DNA of 64,000 nt from Candidula unifasciata. Its lineage: Eukaryota; Mollusca; Gastropoda; Stylommatophora; Geomitridae. The DNA is taken from assembly GCA_905116865.2 (NCBI GenBank), contig CAJHNH020007645.1, positions 124,001 through 188,000 of the forward strand, written 5' to 3'. This document shows positions 45,690 to 58,334 of this stretch, one piece after another. Below the pieces are notes generated by a model that saw nothing but the letters and a program-made list of their open reading frames with translations, did no database searches and was not told the origin of the DNA. Each line of letters opens with the position of its first letter. Within the stretch, counting starts at the first letter, position 1. Position numbers and translations under genes: made by a program.

Positions 45690-45914
45690 CAGTGGTTCTC
45701 AAACTTCCTAATGCCGCGACCCTATAATACAGTTCCTCATATTGTGGTGACTTCCTAATGACCCTATAATACAGTTCCTCATATGTGGTGACTTCCTAAT
45801 GACCCTATAATACAGTTCTTCATATTGTGGTGACCCCCCACCCGTAAATTATTTTGTTTGCTACTTCATAACTTTAGTGAATATGTGTTTTTCGACGGTC
45901 TTATGCAACCGCTG
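45690..45914. mobile_element. SPIN-like hAT element, copy 2, internally duplicated
   Basis: Starts cagtggttctcaaacttcct then aatgccgcgaccc and ends gacggtcttatgcaaccgct then g. The motif gaccctataatacagttc, with catattgtggtgact, is present three times in tandem. No matching 8-bp flanks were seen, so the right end may be truncated. Confidence 0.75.
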
Positions 45915-46100
45915 TGAATACCAGCATTCGAAAGAAGATTGGAATAAGATCGTGTCTGAATTATGCTGACAGACAAAGAATGAAATATTTCGGCTATGTG
46001 ATGAATGCAGCCAGACCAAACTGCGTGATATTTTGTACAATTAAACGCAGCAGTTCTGGGAAGACTAAGAAGGGGGAAATAACTGAAACACATTAAATTA

Positions 46101-46104
<4 letters not shown>

Positions 46105-46166
<62 letters not shown>

Positions 46167-46197
46167 AGAGAGGAGAGAGAGAGAGAGGAGAGAGAGA
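46105..46197. repeat. (GA)n microsatellite
   Basis: Gaga tract with ggag interruptions. Confidence 0.95.
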
Positions 46198-46445
46198 TAA
46201 CATTGAAATATTTTGGCTACAATAAAAGACAAAAGACTTTTAAAAACCAGCGTGGAGGAAAAGGTCGAGGACAAGAGAGCAAGAGGTAGATAATGATACA
46301 AATGGGATGACAACATCAAGAGACGGACGATATCAGTCTGAGAGAGTGTACAGCCAAGGCAAGAGACAGAGCGTGCTGGAGATACACTGCAGCCAATCTT
46401 CATGGTGGACTGGTGATGACACAGAAACGTTTAGCATCTAACCTA
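46198..46445 (+). pseudogene. LINE-5 3' coding end
   Basis: Reads KYFGYNKRQKTFKNQ, GGKGRGQESKR, then DDISLRECTAKARDRACWRY and TAANLHGGLVMTQ. It is the unexpanded counterpart of the minisatellite-bearing copy at 8.5-9.3 kb. Confidence 0.65.
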
Positions 46446-46554
46446 TGCGATTTCACAGACCTGTGTGAAGGTCAATTACCGAGTTCCACTCCTTACTGTT
46501 TACTGATCACATGGTGCTTGTGATGATTTTGTTTTGAACTGTAGACATCGGTTA

Positions 46555-46690
46555 TAACGAACTAACGAACGAACGAACGAACAGACTTTATTTTCAAAGG
46601 GTTACAAATTGGGCACGCAGGCCCGTCTGACATTCGGCCCTTCTAAGCACTCATTTTTCAGAGTACCAATGCCTGTTATCAATAATGAAT
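46555..46690 (-). pseudogene. LINE 3' terminus with AATAAA and TTCG tail
   Basis: The minus strand reads gcccaatttgtaaccctttg, aaaataaagtctgttcgttc, gttcgttcgttagttcg. A polyadenylation signal followed by a short tandem tail is typical of CR1-like LINE ends. The coding part is absent. Confidence 0.55.
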
Positions 46691-46699
46691 GTTATGGAT

Positions 46700-47345
<646 letters not shown>

Positions 47346-48350
47346 ACAAGCCTGGCAGAAAGCGCGTGCAAGATACGTGGGGCACGGAGTACCCAAAGCC
47401 GAAGAAACCAGTGAAGTCTGACAAGAAGTTAGCTTTTCCACAGTTGTGAACCAGAGCTCGAAGAAGGCAGTTGTAATATTGAATGTGTTGTATGTTCGTA
47501 AATTATCGATGTAATAGTCTAGCGTTGACTGCTACGAAAGTATGAACGTTATGAAATTGTGCTCATGTAGATGTCAGGACGAACTACACTAAAATTAACA
47601 GAGGTTACGGTTGTGTTTGTGTGTTTGGTTAGGTATAGTATGGTCCGCAAAACAATTTCCCCTGTTCTGGTGGGCCGCGGGTGTATACGTGTTGAACAAC
47701 ACTGGTGTAGGGCCTATAGTATCTGTGTGACGGTGCGTCAATGTCTACCTGTAAATACAATTGTAAGAATCGTATGTGTGAAGGGATGTGACCCTACAGA
47801 AACACACTCGTTTGCATTCAGAGAGAACAAGGAGAGAGTAAAACCGAACCTTGCGCGCTCACACGCGCACACACACACACACTTCCTGGAGAAAGTAGGT
47901 TACTATGACCTTTCACGTGCTGGTACTTGTGTACAGGAAAGCAAGGATCAGAAGTTGCTGGTGCTGCCAATGGTTGCAGTGGTGGTGGTGGTGGTGGTGG
48001 TGGTGGTAGGTAAGGAAGCCAATGCCGCCCTCCCTGCTCACCACCTGTGCTGCCGGCTGCGGCGATGCTCGCTGACGGCTTTATGCCGGCGCGGTGATAA
48101 GCATGGACTCTAGTTATAAGTAAAGAATGATGAATAATGGGTCGGATCTGACGGAAATTAAATCAGACACAGATGTCTCTGAGTAACTGGCAAACAAAAG
48201 ACGGCTGATTGGTAAGAAAAGGACATTACACACACAGTAAAACGATCAAGGGGTGCCGGAATCTGTGGGACTTTAGCTCCTTAAAACTCAACCCCCTTTT
48301 CCAAACGGAGTGGGTTAGAAAAAGCCTTAATTGATAAGAGGCTAAGCTGT
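47346..48350. other. No gene recognised
   Basis: Includes an open frame at 47571-48113 that crosses a (GGT)n run (47980-48007) and an acac run. It shows no family resemblance. Confidence 0.4.
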
Positions 48351-48354
48351 TTAT

Positions 48355-48545
48355 GTTTATTCAACGAATCAACATCATAGGACACGGGTGTAACCTATAT
48401 GTGCTCCGTTCTACTTGTAACTCAAGCCTGAGTGTGAAGAATCTCACGCAGTGCACGAACTCCGTTAAGCCGGCGAGGATCCTGAAATACTTTGAATAGA
48501 TTTTTAACTCCAAATTTTTGCCCCGGCAGCGCTACTCTTTTCTAT
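48355..48545 (-). mobile_element. SINE-D 3' part, inverted
   Basis: Reverse of the 48.8-49.1 kb element: ttcaacgaatcaacatcata, tgctccgttctacttgtaac, ggcgaggatcctgaaatact and ttgccccggcagcgctactc. Confidence 0.75.
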
Positions 48546-48559
48546 TTCAGGACTAAATG

Positions 48560-48745
48560 GAAGATTCCTTCGAAGTCAAAGTAACTCTGCCTGAGAGGCA
48601 AGGGGCCAACAGGCTGCATGCAAATGAGACAGATCAGTGAAATGGATGTGCACGCAACACTCAGTTTCTGGAACAGGGCAAGAGTCCAGAAGTGGACGAA
48701 CATCCAGAACTTTTTTTTTAAGCCGGTGAATGCACACATACACAA
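48560..48745 (-). repeat. SINE-C type repeat
   Basis: Contains ttccttcgaagtcaaagtaa, ctgcctgagaggcaaggggc and agaagtggacgaacatccag. It sits between two inverted SINE-D copies. Confidence 0.7.
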
Positions 48746-48784
48746 AATTATTAATTTTGTCACATTAGCCTGCTACGCTGACTC

Positions 48785-49150
48785 AGACTGGAGGCTAAGT
48801 GGTCTCGAGGCAAGGCGTCCGCCTCGAGTGCTGGAGGTACAGGATTCAAGCCCTGGTGAAGAGTGGGAATTTTTCACGTTGACTTCTAATAATTTCCCCT
48901 CCTATCTGGGTAGTAGGATCAAACGCCTGTGTGTATTGGTGTGCACGATAAAAGTTTCCTGGCAGTTATAAATTATCAAGAGTAGCCTAACGGCGCTGCT
49001 CGGGCAAAATTTGCAGTTTAAAAATTCTACCCAAAGTATTTCAAGATCCTCGCCGAGATTCTTCGGACTCGCGCTTGAGGTAAAAGTAGAACGGAGCAAT
49101 TATGGGTTACTACCCTCGTGCTATGATGTTGATCCGTTGTATAAACCCTA
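48785..49150 (+). mobile_element. SINE-D, full-length copy
   Basis: The tRNA-like head GGAGGCTAAGTGGTCTCGAG then GCAAGGCGTCCGCCTCGAG has a consensus A box (GGCTAAGTGG) and B box AGGATTCAAGCCC. The body has ctgcagttt-like and cctcgccgagattcttcgg motifs, ending tgatgttgatccgttgtata then aaccc. Confidence 0.75.
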
Positions 49151-49309
49151 AACCATTGACTCAGACTTTCCGAACAAAGAGTTAAATTCCTTTGCTTTTC
49201 ATGGCGTGCTGGTTTAACTCAATCAGCGCGAATCTCTATGAGCTTTGAAGTATAACACATTGTGTTAAATTTAGTTAAAAGTAATTCTTTTGTTTTCACT
49301 CTGAAAAGA

Positions 49310-49610
49310 GGCGGTTGGGCGGTGTTTTGTTATTTAGGGCTAGGCTACAATATCTACGCCTCTCGGACCAACATTTTCGATTTTAAAAAATACTTATTTA
49401 GTCCCCTATACCACATGCTTGTTAGAGAGAGTTAATTTATTCTTCAACCCCCCCCCCCCCTCCTCCAGGACACGAGGCACACAGTTTGACCATTTTGCTT
49501 TGGTGTGTGTCGCTTCGGTGTGTGTGTGCGCGCGCGCGAGTCTGTGTGTGTGCACGAGAGTGTGTGTGTATGTGTGTGCGCGCGCGCGCACGCACGCACA
49601 ATGTCACTCC
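49310..49610. repeat. Helitron-related fragment and alternating purine-pyrimidine tracts
   Basis: At 49318-49372, gggcggtgttttgttattta then gggctaggctacaatatcta resembles internal sequence of the 42.6-44.6 kb element. A poly-C run (49447-49460) and tgtgtg/gcgcgcgcg tracts (49510-49605) follow. Confidence 0.6.
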
Positions 49611-49727
49611 CTCCGATATTGCAGCTTGGAACTCACGCCAAGTGACTCAAAAAACCACCGTTTCTGGTGCGAGTAACGGGACAAAGCGCAGAAATTACTG
49701 GGCCACACTACAGATAAAAAAGCTCCT

Positions 49728-49985
49728 GTTGTGTAGCCGTTAAATTCTCGCCTGCGAATCCGAAGATTGTGGGTTCGAATCCGAACGGAGACGCATTTTT
49801 TTTTCTCCGGAAATGACCTCGGTTCCCAGGTCGACTTATCTTTAAATTAGTACCCAAGAAAGGCGGCCGGTGTGTTGTTAACCACATTACCCACAGAGTG
49901 CCGACTGCTCTATAAAATATAGGTGTAGCCCTATATGCCCAATGTACACGTAGGCATGAAAAGGTCTACAATTACGAAATGACCT
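49728..49985 (+). mobile_element. SINE-A, full-length reference copy
   Basis: The clearest sense copy. The tRNA-like head ttgtgtagccgttaaattct, cgcctgcgaatccgaagatt has a perfect B box GGGTTCGAATCC. The body carries cccaggtcgactt, ggcggccggtgtgttgtta and gtgtagccctatatgccca, and the tail ggcatgaaaaggtctac. Confidence 0.85.
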
Positions 49986-49989
49986 GCTG

Positions 49990-50750
49990 TCTTATAAAGG
50001 AGTAAAGACCACCTGTGCTAACGTGTGCTCTATACAAATATTTATACAACGTGGTATCAGCAATAACGTCAGATTATAGGGTGATTGTTTCATGACTGAA
50101 GACGTTTTGAAATCGATTTTCTGCGCACCGTAATGAAATCATGTTTCGAGCGCCATTGAACCATTGTTTTAGAATATCAGTGTTTTAGTAATTGATCTTG
50201 GCTGTAATGGTGTTAACTATTGAAGTCCTTTCCTAATACTGATGGGCCTAGTTCTAATACTGTTTGAAATTTAACCAGTAGAAATCGATTGGGAATAAAG
50301 CTGTAATGTGGAAAACTACCCAAAATAAGACACACTACGGTGCTTTATTAATATCCTCCCCCAAACTGGGGAAATCCACAGGTCACAGGACAGTCTAATA
50401 TTTCAGAAGGTGGTAAATGCAGTCGTGGGACGTAGGCTGAATGCAGTCGTGGGACCTATGCTGCACTCTCTCGTGGGACGTAGGTGGGTTGTGGTTAGGG
50501 CCAGTTCTAGATGTTTTAAGGTTGTTAAAAGCATCAGAAAGCCGGGAAATCTAGTCTTACCACCCTCTAAAACGTTGGACTGTCCTGTGGCGTCATCTGG
50601 GAGTAGGATATTAATAAAGAACCCACACTACAGCAGTATATTTTGCATGAACACATACAGCGATTACAAAAATAGGAACGGAACTATTTTTAAAACAAAA
50701 GATATTAAACATAGACCCTATATAACTAGAGTACAATTAAGTGAGTAAAT
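49990..50750. other. No gene recognised
   Basis: A small threefold gcagtcgtgggacgtagg motif lies at 50415-50490. Nothing else was recognised. Confidence 0.4.
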
Positions 50751-50754
50751 GACC

Positions 50755-50905
50755 CCTTTCATGGGCATATGATGCTAGACTCAACATTTGTATAGGCCAA
50801 GAGGCACTCAGTGGGTGAAGTGATCAACATTACACAGGGCGCCTTAGCTTCCCAGGACATTGCCTGATCCTCATTTTTAGATGAGCTGACATGCGCAGGC
50901 CAATG
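50755..50905 (-). mobile_element. SINE-A 3' part
   Basis: Contains tcatgggcatatgatgctag, cactcagtgggtgaagtgat and cttcccaggacattgcctga. Confidence 0.7.
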
Positions 50906-51049
50906 TTATAGCTCACAAACAGATCTTAACTCTTGTAATGTGAATCTAGACAAAAGTCTTGCTTCCGGCCCATCAACTTCATCATTCTAAATGAATTCTA
51001 ATTAAGAGGTTAAAATAAATCAAAAACAGTTGGCGTAGATCTCCTTGTG

Positions 51050-51310
51050 TGTGTTCATTAGCTGTAAACTCCGACTAAAAGATCTGGGTGTTTGTCCACT
51101 TCTGAATTTTAGTTTTGTTTCATAACTTGAGTTTTGTGTGCACACCCGTTTTACAGATCTGACTTACTTGTACGCAGGTTGTTGGTTCCTTACCTCAAAG
51201 GCAAATACACTGTAACTTCGGGGAAAAACACCCCTAGTTAGTCATCTTCTGCAGCATGCTTGTCAGCGGATCTTAATTTTTGTCTTCAAACCACAGATAC
51301 GGCATGAAAC
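51050..51310 (+). repeat. SINE-C type repeat, diverged
   Basis: Contains attagctgtaaactccgact, gtttgtccacttctgaattt, gttggttccttacctcaaag and ttctgcagcatgcttgtcag. Confidence 0.6.
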
Positions 51311-51329
51311 CCAAAGAGGGAACGATGGG

Positions 51330-52125
51330 CACAAAGAACAATGCAAACCATATTAAACCATATCAAATATGAAATTAGCAAAGAACGCATGAGTTTCAGG
51401 TAACGAATGAATGTTAAAACTCATATACATAAGATGAAGTCACTTTCAGCGTTTATGTGTCTAAAAATAATAATAAAAGAATTATATCTAAATATACATC
51501 TATACTTCATATAAAACAATTTTGAATGTCTACCATTATAACTAAAGTTCAAAACTTATTTGAGAATTACAAACAAATGGTAGTTATGAACTCAGCACTC
51601 AGTTTCAAATGTTAAAATCATAAAATGAACGCTAATTTTCGCGAAAAGCTGATGCCAGGCTTAAAGTTAAACTCACAAAACTTGCGTAACAGTTTGAAAA
51701 TTGAAAGCTATGCAAAGTCTCTATACAACAGTAAAAAACAAACGTCTTACTTGATATCTAGTTGAAACTGCATATTTACGAGATATTTCCGTGTTCGCGG
51801 TTGAAAGTTAACACAGTGCTCTACTTTATAAATGTCAGGAAAACTGCTCGTATTTAAGTTTTCCGTTTCGCTCTTCCGTTACGGCGGCCATTTTGCCACT
51901 TCTTCATGCTTGTATTACTGTGCTAGACCCATGTTTTTATTTACTCTCAAGTCTGGAATCGAGCTACGGTGAACGGTTTGGCCATGGAATATTATTTTAC
52001 TCACGGTAGCTTCTGAATGCCAGAAATAGTTTGCACGGCTGACGTCTTAGGACTGAGTACTGTGAATGCAGAGATGAGATGGGAAGTGACTGCACGCTCC
52101 CGTGTGCTTACAAGCACTACGATAG
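51330..52125. other. No gene recognised
   Basis: Contains a cggcggccattttgccactt motif at 51883-51902, like a YY1 site. No coding exon was recognised. Confidence 0.35.
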
Positions 52126-52129
52126 TAGT

Positions 52130-52262
52130 GGGTCGACCTGGGATATGAGGTCATTTTTGTAAAAGACAAAAAAAAAACGTCCAGCTCGGTTCGGATTTTT
52201 AATCCGCGACCTTCAGATTCGCAGATGATATCTCATCGCTACATTGCAGCAGTTCTCGGTGA
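52130..52262 (-). mobile_element. SINE-A head fragment
   Basis: tgggtcgacctgggatatga leads into the tRNA-like head in reverse: cggttcggatttttaatccg then cgaccttcagattcgcag. Confidence 0.65.
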
Positions 52263-52647
52263 AGAGGTAGGCAGCTGATTTGATCCAGCAACTACACACG
52301 AGCGTATGCGTCTCACGACTACACCAGTATGACATAATAAAATAGTATAATCACGTTTCGGATCTACTAGGGTGTAAAAGTATTTACTGGAAACAGTTTT
52401 ATAAAGGATGACCCATAATCTAGCTGCGAAGATAACATTCGAATTTTTTTTTTAAGTCGGTTTGCACTATTAGAGAAAATGCTTTGGGACTTGCCATTCT
52501 GGTGATATACCAAAAGAGGAGATACACTAGGTTGATAAACAAGATATCATCAGAGACATTCTACAACAGTGCGATGAGTCTATGGTCGAGACGGCCAGAA
52601 GACCAAAAACTGTAACATTAGACTCCCTCGACACCCCATGCCGCACT

Positions 52648-52765
52648 AGAAGAAGAAGAAGAAGAAGAAGAAGAAGAAGAAGAAGAAGAAGAAGAAGAAG
52701 AAGAAGAAGAAGAAGAAGAAGAAGAAGAAGGAGGAGGAGGAGGAGGAGGAGAAGAAGAAGGGGAT
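52648..52765. repeat. (AAG)n/(AGG)n microsatellite
   Basis: About 115 bp of gaagaa turning to gaggag. The poly-Arg and poly-Leu frames are artefacts. Confidence 0.95.
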
Positions 52766-52769
52766 AAGG

Positions 52770-54168
<1,399 letters not shown>

Positions 54169-54523
54169 AAGTTAAGAGATAGTAAAGATTTCATTCAGAA
54201 GGCAGTTTGCTGCAGACATGTAGATGAATTCAGGTAAGACAAAGGTGAGTACATGTGCACGTGAGTACAGGAAGGAGAAACTGGCTGGTACAAAGACGGT
54301 CTTGTTAGAATCGGTTGCTTCATAGGTTTCTATGAGTCTATACCAGCGTTCTCTTAGACATGTGTGTTTGTGTGTGTGTGTTTGCGCGCGCGCACGCGAG
54401 CGTACCCACGTTGGTGTTTTGCCTTGATTTCACGTGTCCGGAAGTTTAATACTTCTGTGAGTGAACACATTAAAGTGGTTATACATAAAATAACCAGCTT
54501 CTTTGTTTACAAGTTTTAAGTTA

Positions 54524-54660
54524 ATTCTTCTTCTTCTTCTTCTTCTTTTTCTTTTTCTTCTTCTTCTTCTTCTTCTTCTTCTTCTTCTTCTTCTTCTTCT
54601 TCTTCTTCTTCTTCTTCTTCTTCTTCTTCTTCTTCTTCTTCTTCTTCTTCTTCTTCTTCC
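54524..54660. repeat. (TTC)n microsatellite
   Basis: About 135 bp of ttcttc with one tttttctttttc break. It is the reverse-complement motif of the (AAG)n arrays at 21.3 and 52.7 kb. Confidence 0.95.
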
Positions 54661-54940
54661 TTTATTTCCCAACTGTGCATAAGCTCCGGAAAAAAACTTG
54701 CACCAAGTTGTCATATCATTTTATATCGCATAAAGCCGCCCTTTGTCCTGACGATCCTTTTCTATGTTTTCTCTAATTATATTCTTTTTTTCGAACAATT
54801 TTTGTTGTTGTTCCAGTGCAATGACATTCTAGCCATATTTGTATCAGTCCTCGATTTATGAATCAAACACCAGCGTTGTTTCCTCAGGACTGCACTGTGT
54901 AAGATTAACATAATAATGGAAGAATCAGACGAGTACAAAT

Positions 54941-55285
54941 CACGACCAGCTCCAGTTGACAGGCCGTGCTGCTGATGTCATTGGGTCGGGCTAACGATTC
55001 GTTAACGCAGCAGTTCTCGAACTAGGTGCCGATGCACCCTGGGGTGCCGTGAGCGTATGACAGGGGTGTCGCGGCAATAATCAAGACAAGTCGGCTAAAA
55101 ATTGTGAAATTATTAAAGAAGGCATGAAGATACTTGAAAGTTACAATATAAGTTTTCTTCCCTCACCACTGCCCTCGCCACTGTCAAAAATTGTTTATTT
55201 TTTGTTTGAAAACCGCTGCGTTAAGACATCGTTAGCCCGACTCGGTGACGTCAGCACCACGGCCCGTCAGCTAGAGCCGGTCGTG
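54941..55285. mobile_element. Palindromic MITE, split by a second element
   Basis: Left arm (54941-55007) has cacgaccagctccagttgac, aggccgtgctgctgatgtca and gtcgggctaacgat. Right arm (55219-55285) is its reverse complement with few changes. TACAAAT flanks both sides (54934-54940, 55286-55292). Without the insert it would be an about 130-bp near-perfect hairpin. Confidence 0.75.
55008..55218. mobile_element. hAT-like MITE nested in the palindromic MITE (211 bp)
   Basis: Ends are cagcagttctcgaac and, on the other strand, cagcggttttcaaac. The flanks cgttaacg and cgttaaga share cgttaa, consistent with a worn 8-bp duplication. The internal sequence ggggtgccgtgagcg...gggtgtcgcggcaa recalls the element at 1113-1300. 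Confidence 0.65.
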
Positions 55286-55514
55286 TACAAATACAGGAAA
55301 TCCCGTTCAACAGAATAGCCACATAGCACAGTTTTACTGGGGCACCCCATTACGGCTAGAAAGTAACCGGTAATGCAGTGTGGGTCAGTTAATCTCTTGA
55401 TTACATGGAACCTGTTAAAGTTCCCTCATAGAAGTCCACATTACTGATTCTGGCAATCCATGAATTTTCCCCTGAAGTGAATACATATGTTCTTGCAGCG
55501 TGCGCCGTCAGGTT

Positions 55515-55715
55515 CCATTTCCGGTTTGCTGACCATAGCTTCAGGTCTTTAAATTGTCAGACGTGTCCACATAGGTCTAGTGTCAAATCACTACTGTTGT
55601 GTGGTGGTGAAACATTGACAACTACTCAGATAATTACTAATAAACTATTAACACTCATTAACTCTGTTAGAACGGGATGGAGAAATAGACTGCGCCCCAC
55701 GTGTGGTACATAATG
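55515..55715 (+). pseudogene. LINE-8 fragment
   Basis: Reads SVKSLLLCGGETLTTTQIIT then NKLLTLIN, like the (VK..LLYG.ETW..T....NKLQ.FIN) segment after the reverse transcriptase domain of non-LTR elements. The following tagaacgggatggagaaata recurs at 22.27 kb. Confidence 0.6.
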
Positions 55716-55719
55716 CCAC

Positions 55720-57435
55720 AACAGGATGACTAATGATTATTCCGGTAAAAAAAAAAAATAGGTAAAGTCGGGAGATGTGAACCAGCGTCATTGCACACTG
55801 TTATAAACCATAAGTGCTCTGCCACCAGTATGGACAGCTGATTAGAAACTGTCCGCCTGTGTCGCCGTTCGCACAGCGAAGTTCCTCCATTTACCCCAGA
55901 GTGTTAACTCTGGTACCCATTACTTGAGGCTTGGTGAACCCCGGGAACCTCCCTGTTTCAAACACTGGCCGTGGGATTTGTTAGCGAGTCTCCTATCGAC
56001 TGCGTTAACGCGGCCCGACTGATGATGATGACGACCACTAGGATGATGATTCATTAACTTGTGTCTGCGCACAAGTAAGGGATTGTCACCTCTGTATTGT
56101 GTACAGTCTCGTATTTCATGGAACAGTTTGCCGTGAAACAGTTCGCCATGACCGGCTGAAGAAAGAGAGAAAAAAAGGGGGAGGGTAAAATATTATAAAT
56201 ATTGTCACATGTTGATGTCACCTCTCTTACGACATAAAGACAATATCAACAGAAGAAATTGTTTACTTCCTTTGAAAGTCACCCCATTTCATCAGCTGGG
56301 AGATTTCATAGCGGTTTCCTCAGACTGACCTTTGTTCTAGATGTGTTATTATATCTCTTGCTTTGCCATCTATATAAAGCGTGCCGGAAAGTGGCTCGGG
56401 TTCGTTCGACGCGGTCGACACAATGTCTATCAGATGAAAGTGAGCGGCTTTCTTTTCGTAACTCTCTTTTGTGTGAACAACTGTTGTTTTTAGGATGTGT
56501 TGTTGTTGTGAGTAGGTTTCAGGCGCCGAAGGTGTCTGTGTGCAAGGAAGAAGTACTGAAGGGGAAAGCGCCAAGACGCGACGGTTCTTAAATATCAAAT
56601 CATTGATCTTTTTTGTATTTTTAGGCTCTTTGGCTGTGGTTGTCGTCGGTGGTGGATGTGTTTAGAACGTTCAAAACGAGGAACACCTGACAACCCTAGA
56701 CTACAGAAGTCTCCCGGAAAATGCCCTAAGGAATCTCGCCATCGACGATATAAAGTTACTCTCGTGAGTTGTACCGAATTGTCTCCTGGTACTACGGCGA
56801 TAGCTCACTTCGCTGTCATCATTCATGACTAGAGTTCGTCCCATAAACTGAAACAACATGATCGTTTTGCTATCTGCTAGGGACATGAGATAAATACTTG
56901 GATGACTCACCATATGGTATATGTTGGACTATTCCCCAGACCTGATCAGTCATTCTGGGCAAAAAATATCAGACCAATCAAAATGTCGAATTAGTCAGCT
57001 TCACAATATCAAAAACACAAACGACAAGGAAACGTTGCTGTTAGAGAGTCTTCATCGGCACATTACATCAATTGTCAGCACCACAAACGAGAACAAAAAT
57101 TTTAAAAATCCCTTAACTGAAGTATTTCCGAGACAAATCACACATCTTTGTGGCCAGTTGAATCTCTGTGATGGTTTACAAATTGAACCACAACCATCTA
57201 CGCTTATCGGCATCAGGGGCTCCCCAACATACAGGCATAGGCAACCTTAGGCTCTCTCAAAACAAAAGTGTAATGCAAGCTCAGTCTACCAACCACCCCT
57301 TTTCGTCCCCGCTTTTTTTTTTTTATCCTCTTATCCTCTTTTTTTTCTGTCTACATTTGTAAGAGAGCTTACCTGCCCTTTCCCTGCTATGTGTATAAGT
57401 TCTGTTTCTAGGGCTCTGTTCATATATTTGCAAAC
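55720..57435. other. No gene recognised
   Basis: Includes a possible TATA promoter near 56371 and open frames at 56259-56591 and 56921-57250 without family resemblance. Confidence 0.35.
56368..56430 (+). promoter_or_regulatory. Candidate TATA core promoter
   Basis: catctatataaagcgtgccg is a strong TATA-box match with GC-richer sequence after it. No downstream gene was identified: the first ATG (56424) opens a four-codon frame. It could equally be chance or a retroelement promoter. Confidence 0.2.
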
Positions 57436-57439
57436 ATAA

Positions 57440-57575
57440 TTGGCGGCTGTGGCTTAGGCCCTGGGCCTGCGCCTGCGTCCTTCCGAGGTACCAGGTTGGA
57501 TCCAACTGCAAGCGATTTGGTAGCAGTGGCAAACTACTGAATGTAAGTATGTCTAATAAAACCGAACAACCAACT
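57440..57575 (+). mobile_element. SINE-B, shortened copy
   Basis: Head ggcggctgtggcttaggccc, then ggtaccaggttggatccaac (mutated B box) and ggtagcagtggcaaactact. It lacks the middle of the body seen at 58.1 kb. Confidence 0.65.
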
Positions 57576-57579
57576 CATG

Positions 57580-58070
57580 AAAATAGAAATGCTGGGGTTA
57601 ATTTTACAAGGTCTTGTGGATGATAGGCGACTGACTTAAGCTTTATGTTTTTAATTAATTATAATGTTTATTGGTCATTCAGCATATTATTTTTATAACT
57701 AATGTTAGTGTTGTTACTATTATTATCTATTAAGCACTTAAACAAGGCTTAGGCGCCTTTAGCATCCCAGCCCTTTCGTGTTTTCTTTTTGTCGACATGA
57801 CACATGACGATGATGATAATATATGATGAAGACTATTTCTAAAAATTACAAAAGCCAAAACAAGGACATAACAAACCTAGAGCACCAGACGATGCATCGA
57901 TATATTCCTATCAAAGGTGGTCATTCCACATTCAAACTGCTGCCCTCCTGGTTTCTGAAGAGACACCCCCAGAACTAGATTAGGCCCCATTATGCATTTC
58001 GCGGCTAGGTTAACTTTAATTTAGTCAATCTCAGTTCACACAACTTAAACAGGTTCAGCATTTCCTTTCA
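57580..58070. other. No gene recognised
   Basis: AT-rich spacer between two SINE-B copies. Nothing was recognised. Confidence 0.4.
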
Positions 58071-58071
58071 T

Positions 58072-58288
58072 CGGCGTCTGTGGCTTAGGCGTTGCGAACG
58101 TGCTTCCTAATGCCGGGGTGCCGGGTTCGATCCCAGCTGCGGGGCTTACGCCTTGCGCTGGTTTCCACAGTGGTATCGAGACCGACCGTTCAGAAGCAAT
58201 GGCAAAATACTGGACGTACATTTGCCTAGAGAAACCACAACAACCAGTGCTGCGGTTCGTTCTGCAACCTCCCGTAAAGGATACGTAA
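58072..58288 (+). mobile_element. SINE-B, full-length reference copy
   Basis: tRNA-like head ggcgtctgtggcttaggcgt, tgcgaacgtgcttcctaatg then ccgggttcgatcccagc, with A box GTGGCTTAGGCG and a perfect B box GGGTTCGATCCC. Body: ggtttccacagtggtatcga, agaagcaatggcaaaatact and gttcgttctgcaacctcccg. Confidence 0.85.
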
Positions 58289-58334
58289 CTAAAGAGAGAA
58301 TGTCCGTTCCGTCATGTTGGCAGATGTTTGCCTA

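Larger units (their letters stand above)
44770..46105 (+). pseudogene. LINE-4 fragment, interrupted by hAT elements
   Basis: Order of pieces: SGGRQGPVLSPLLFITYMD (reverse transcriptase motif, cf. G.RQG.PLSP.LF..YMD), a poly-T run, then AKQQIIISILIPNLCYWYQT and ERKITTCEMRC. A SPIN-like insertion follows, then RKKIGIRSCLNYADRQRMKY and FGYVMN. Frame breaks and two transposon insertions show that it is dead. Confidence 0.7.

Noticed and set aside
47571..48113. 180-codon plus frame as a gene
   Set aside because: It crosses a CA run and a (GGT)n run, starts without context and has no recognisable features.
56259..56591. 110-codon frame with a hydrophobic stretch
   Set aside because: A long frame is also open on the opposite strand, and no family resemblance or splice structure was seen.
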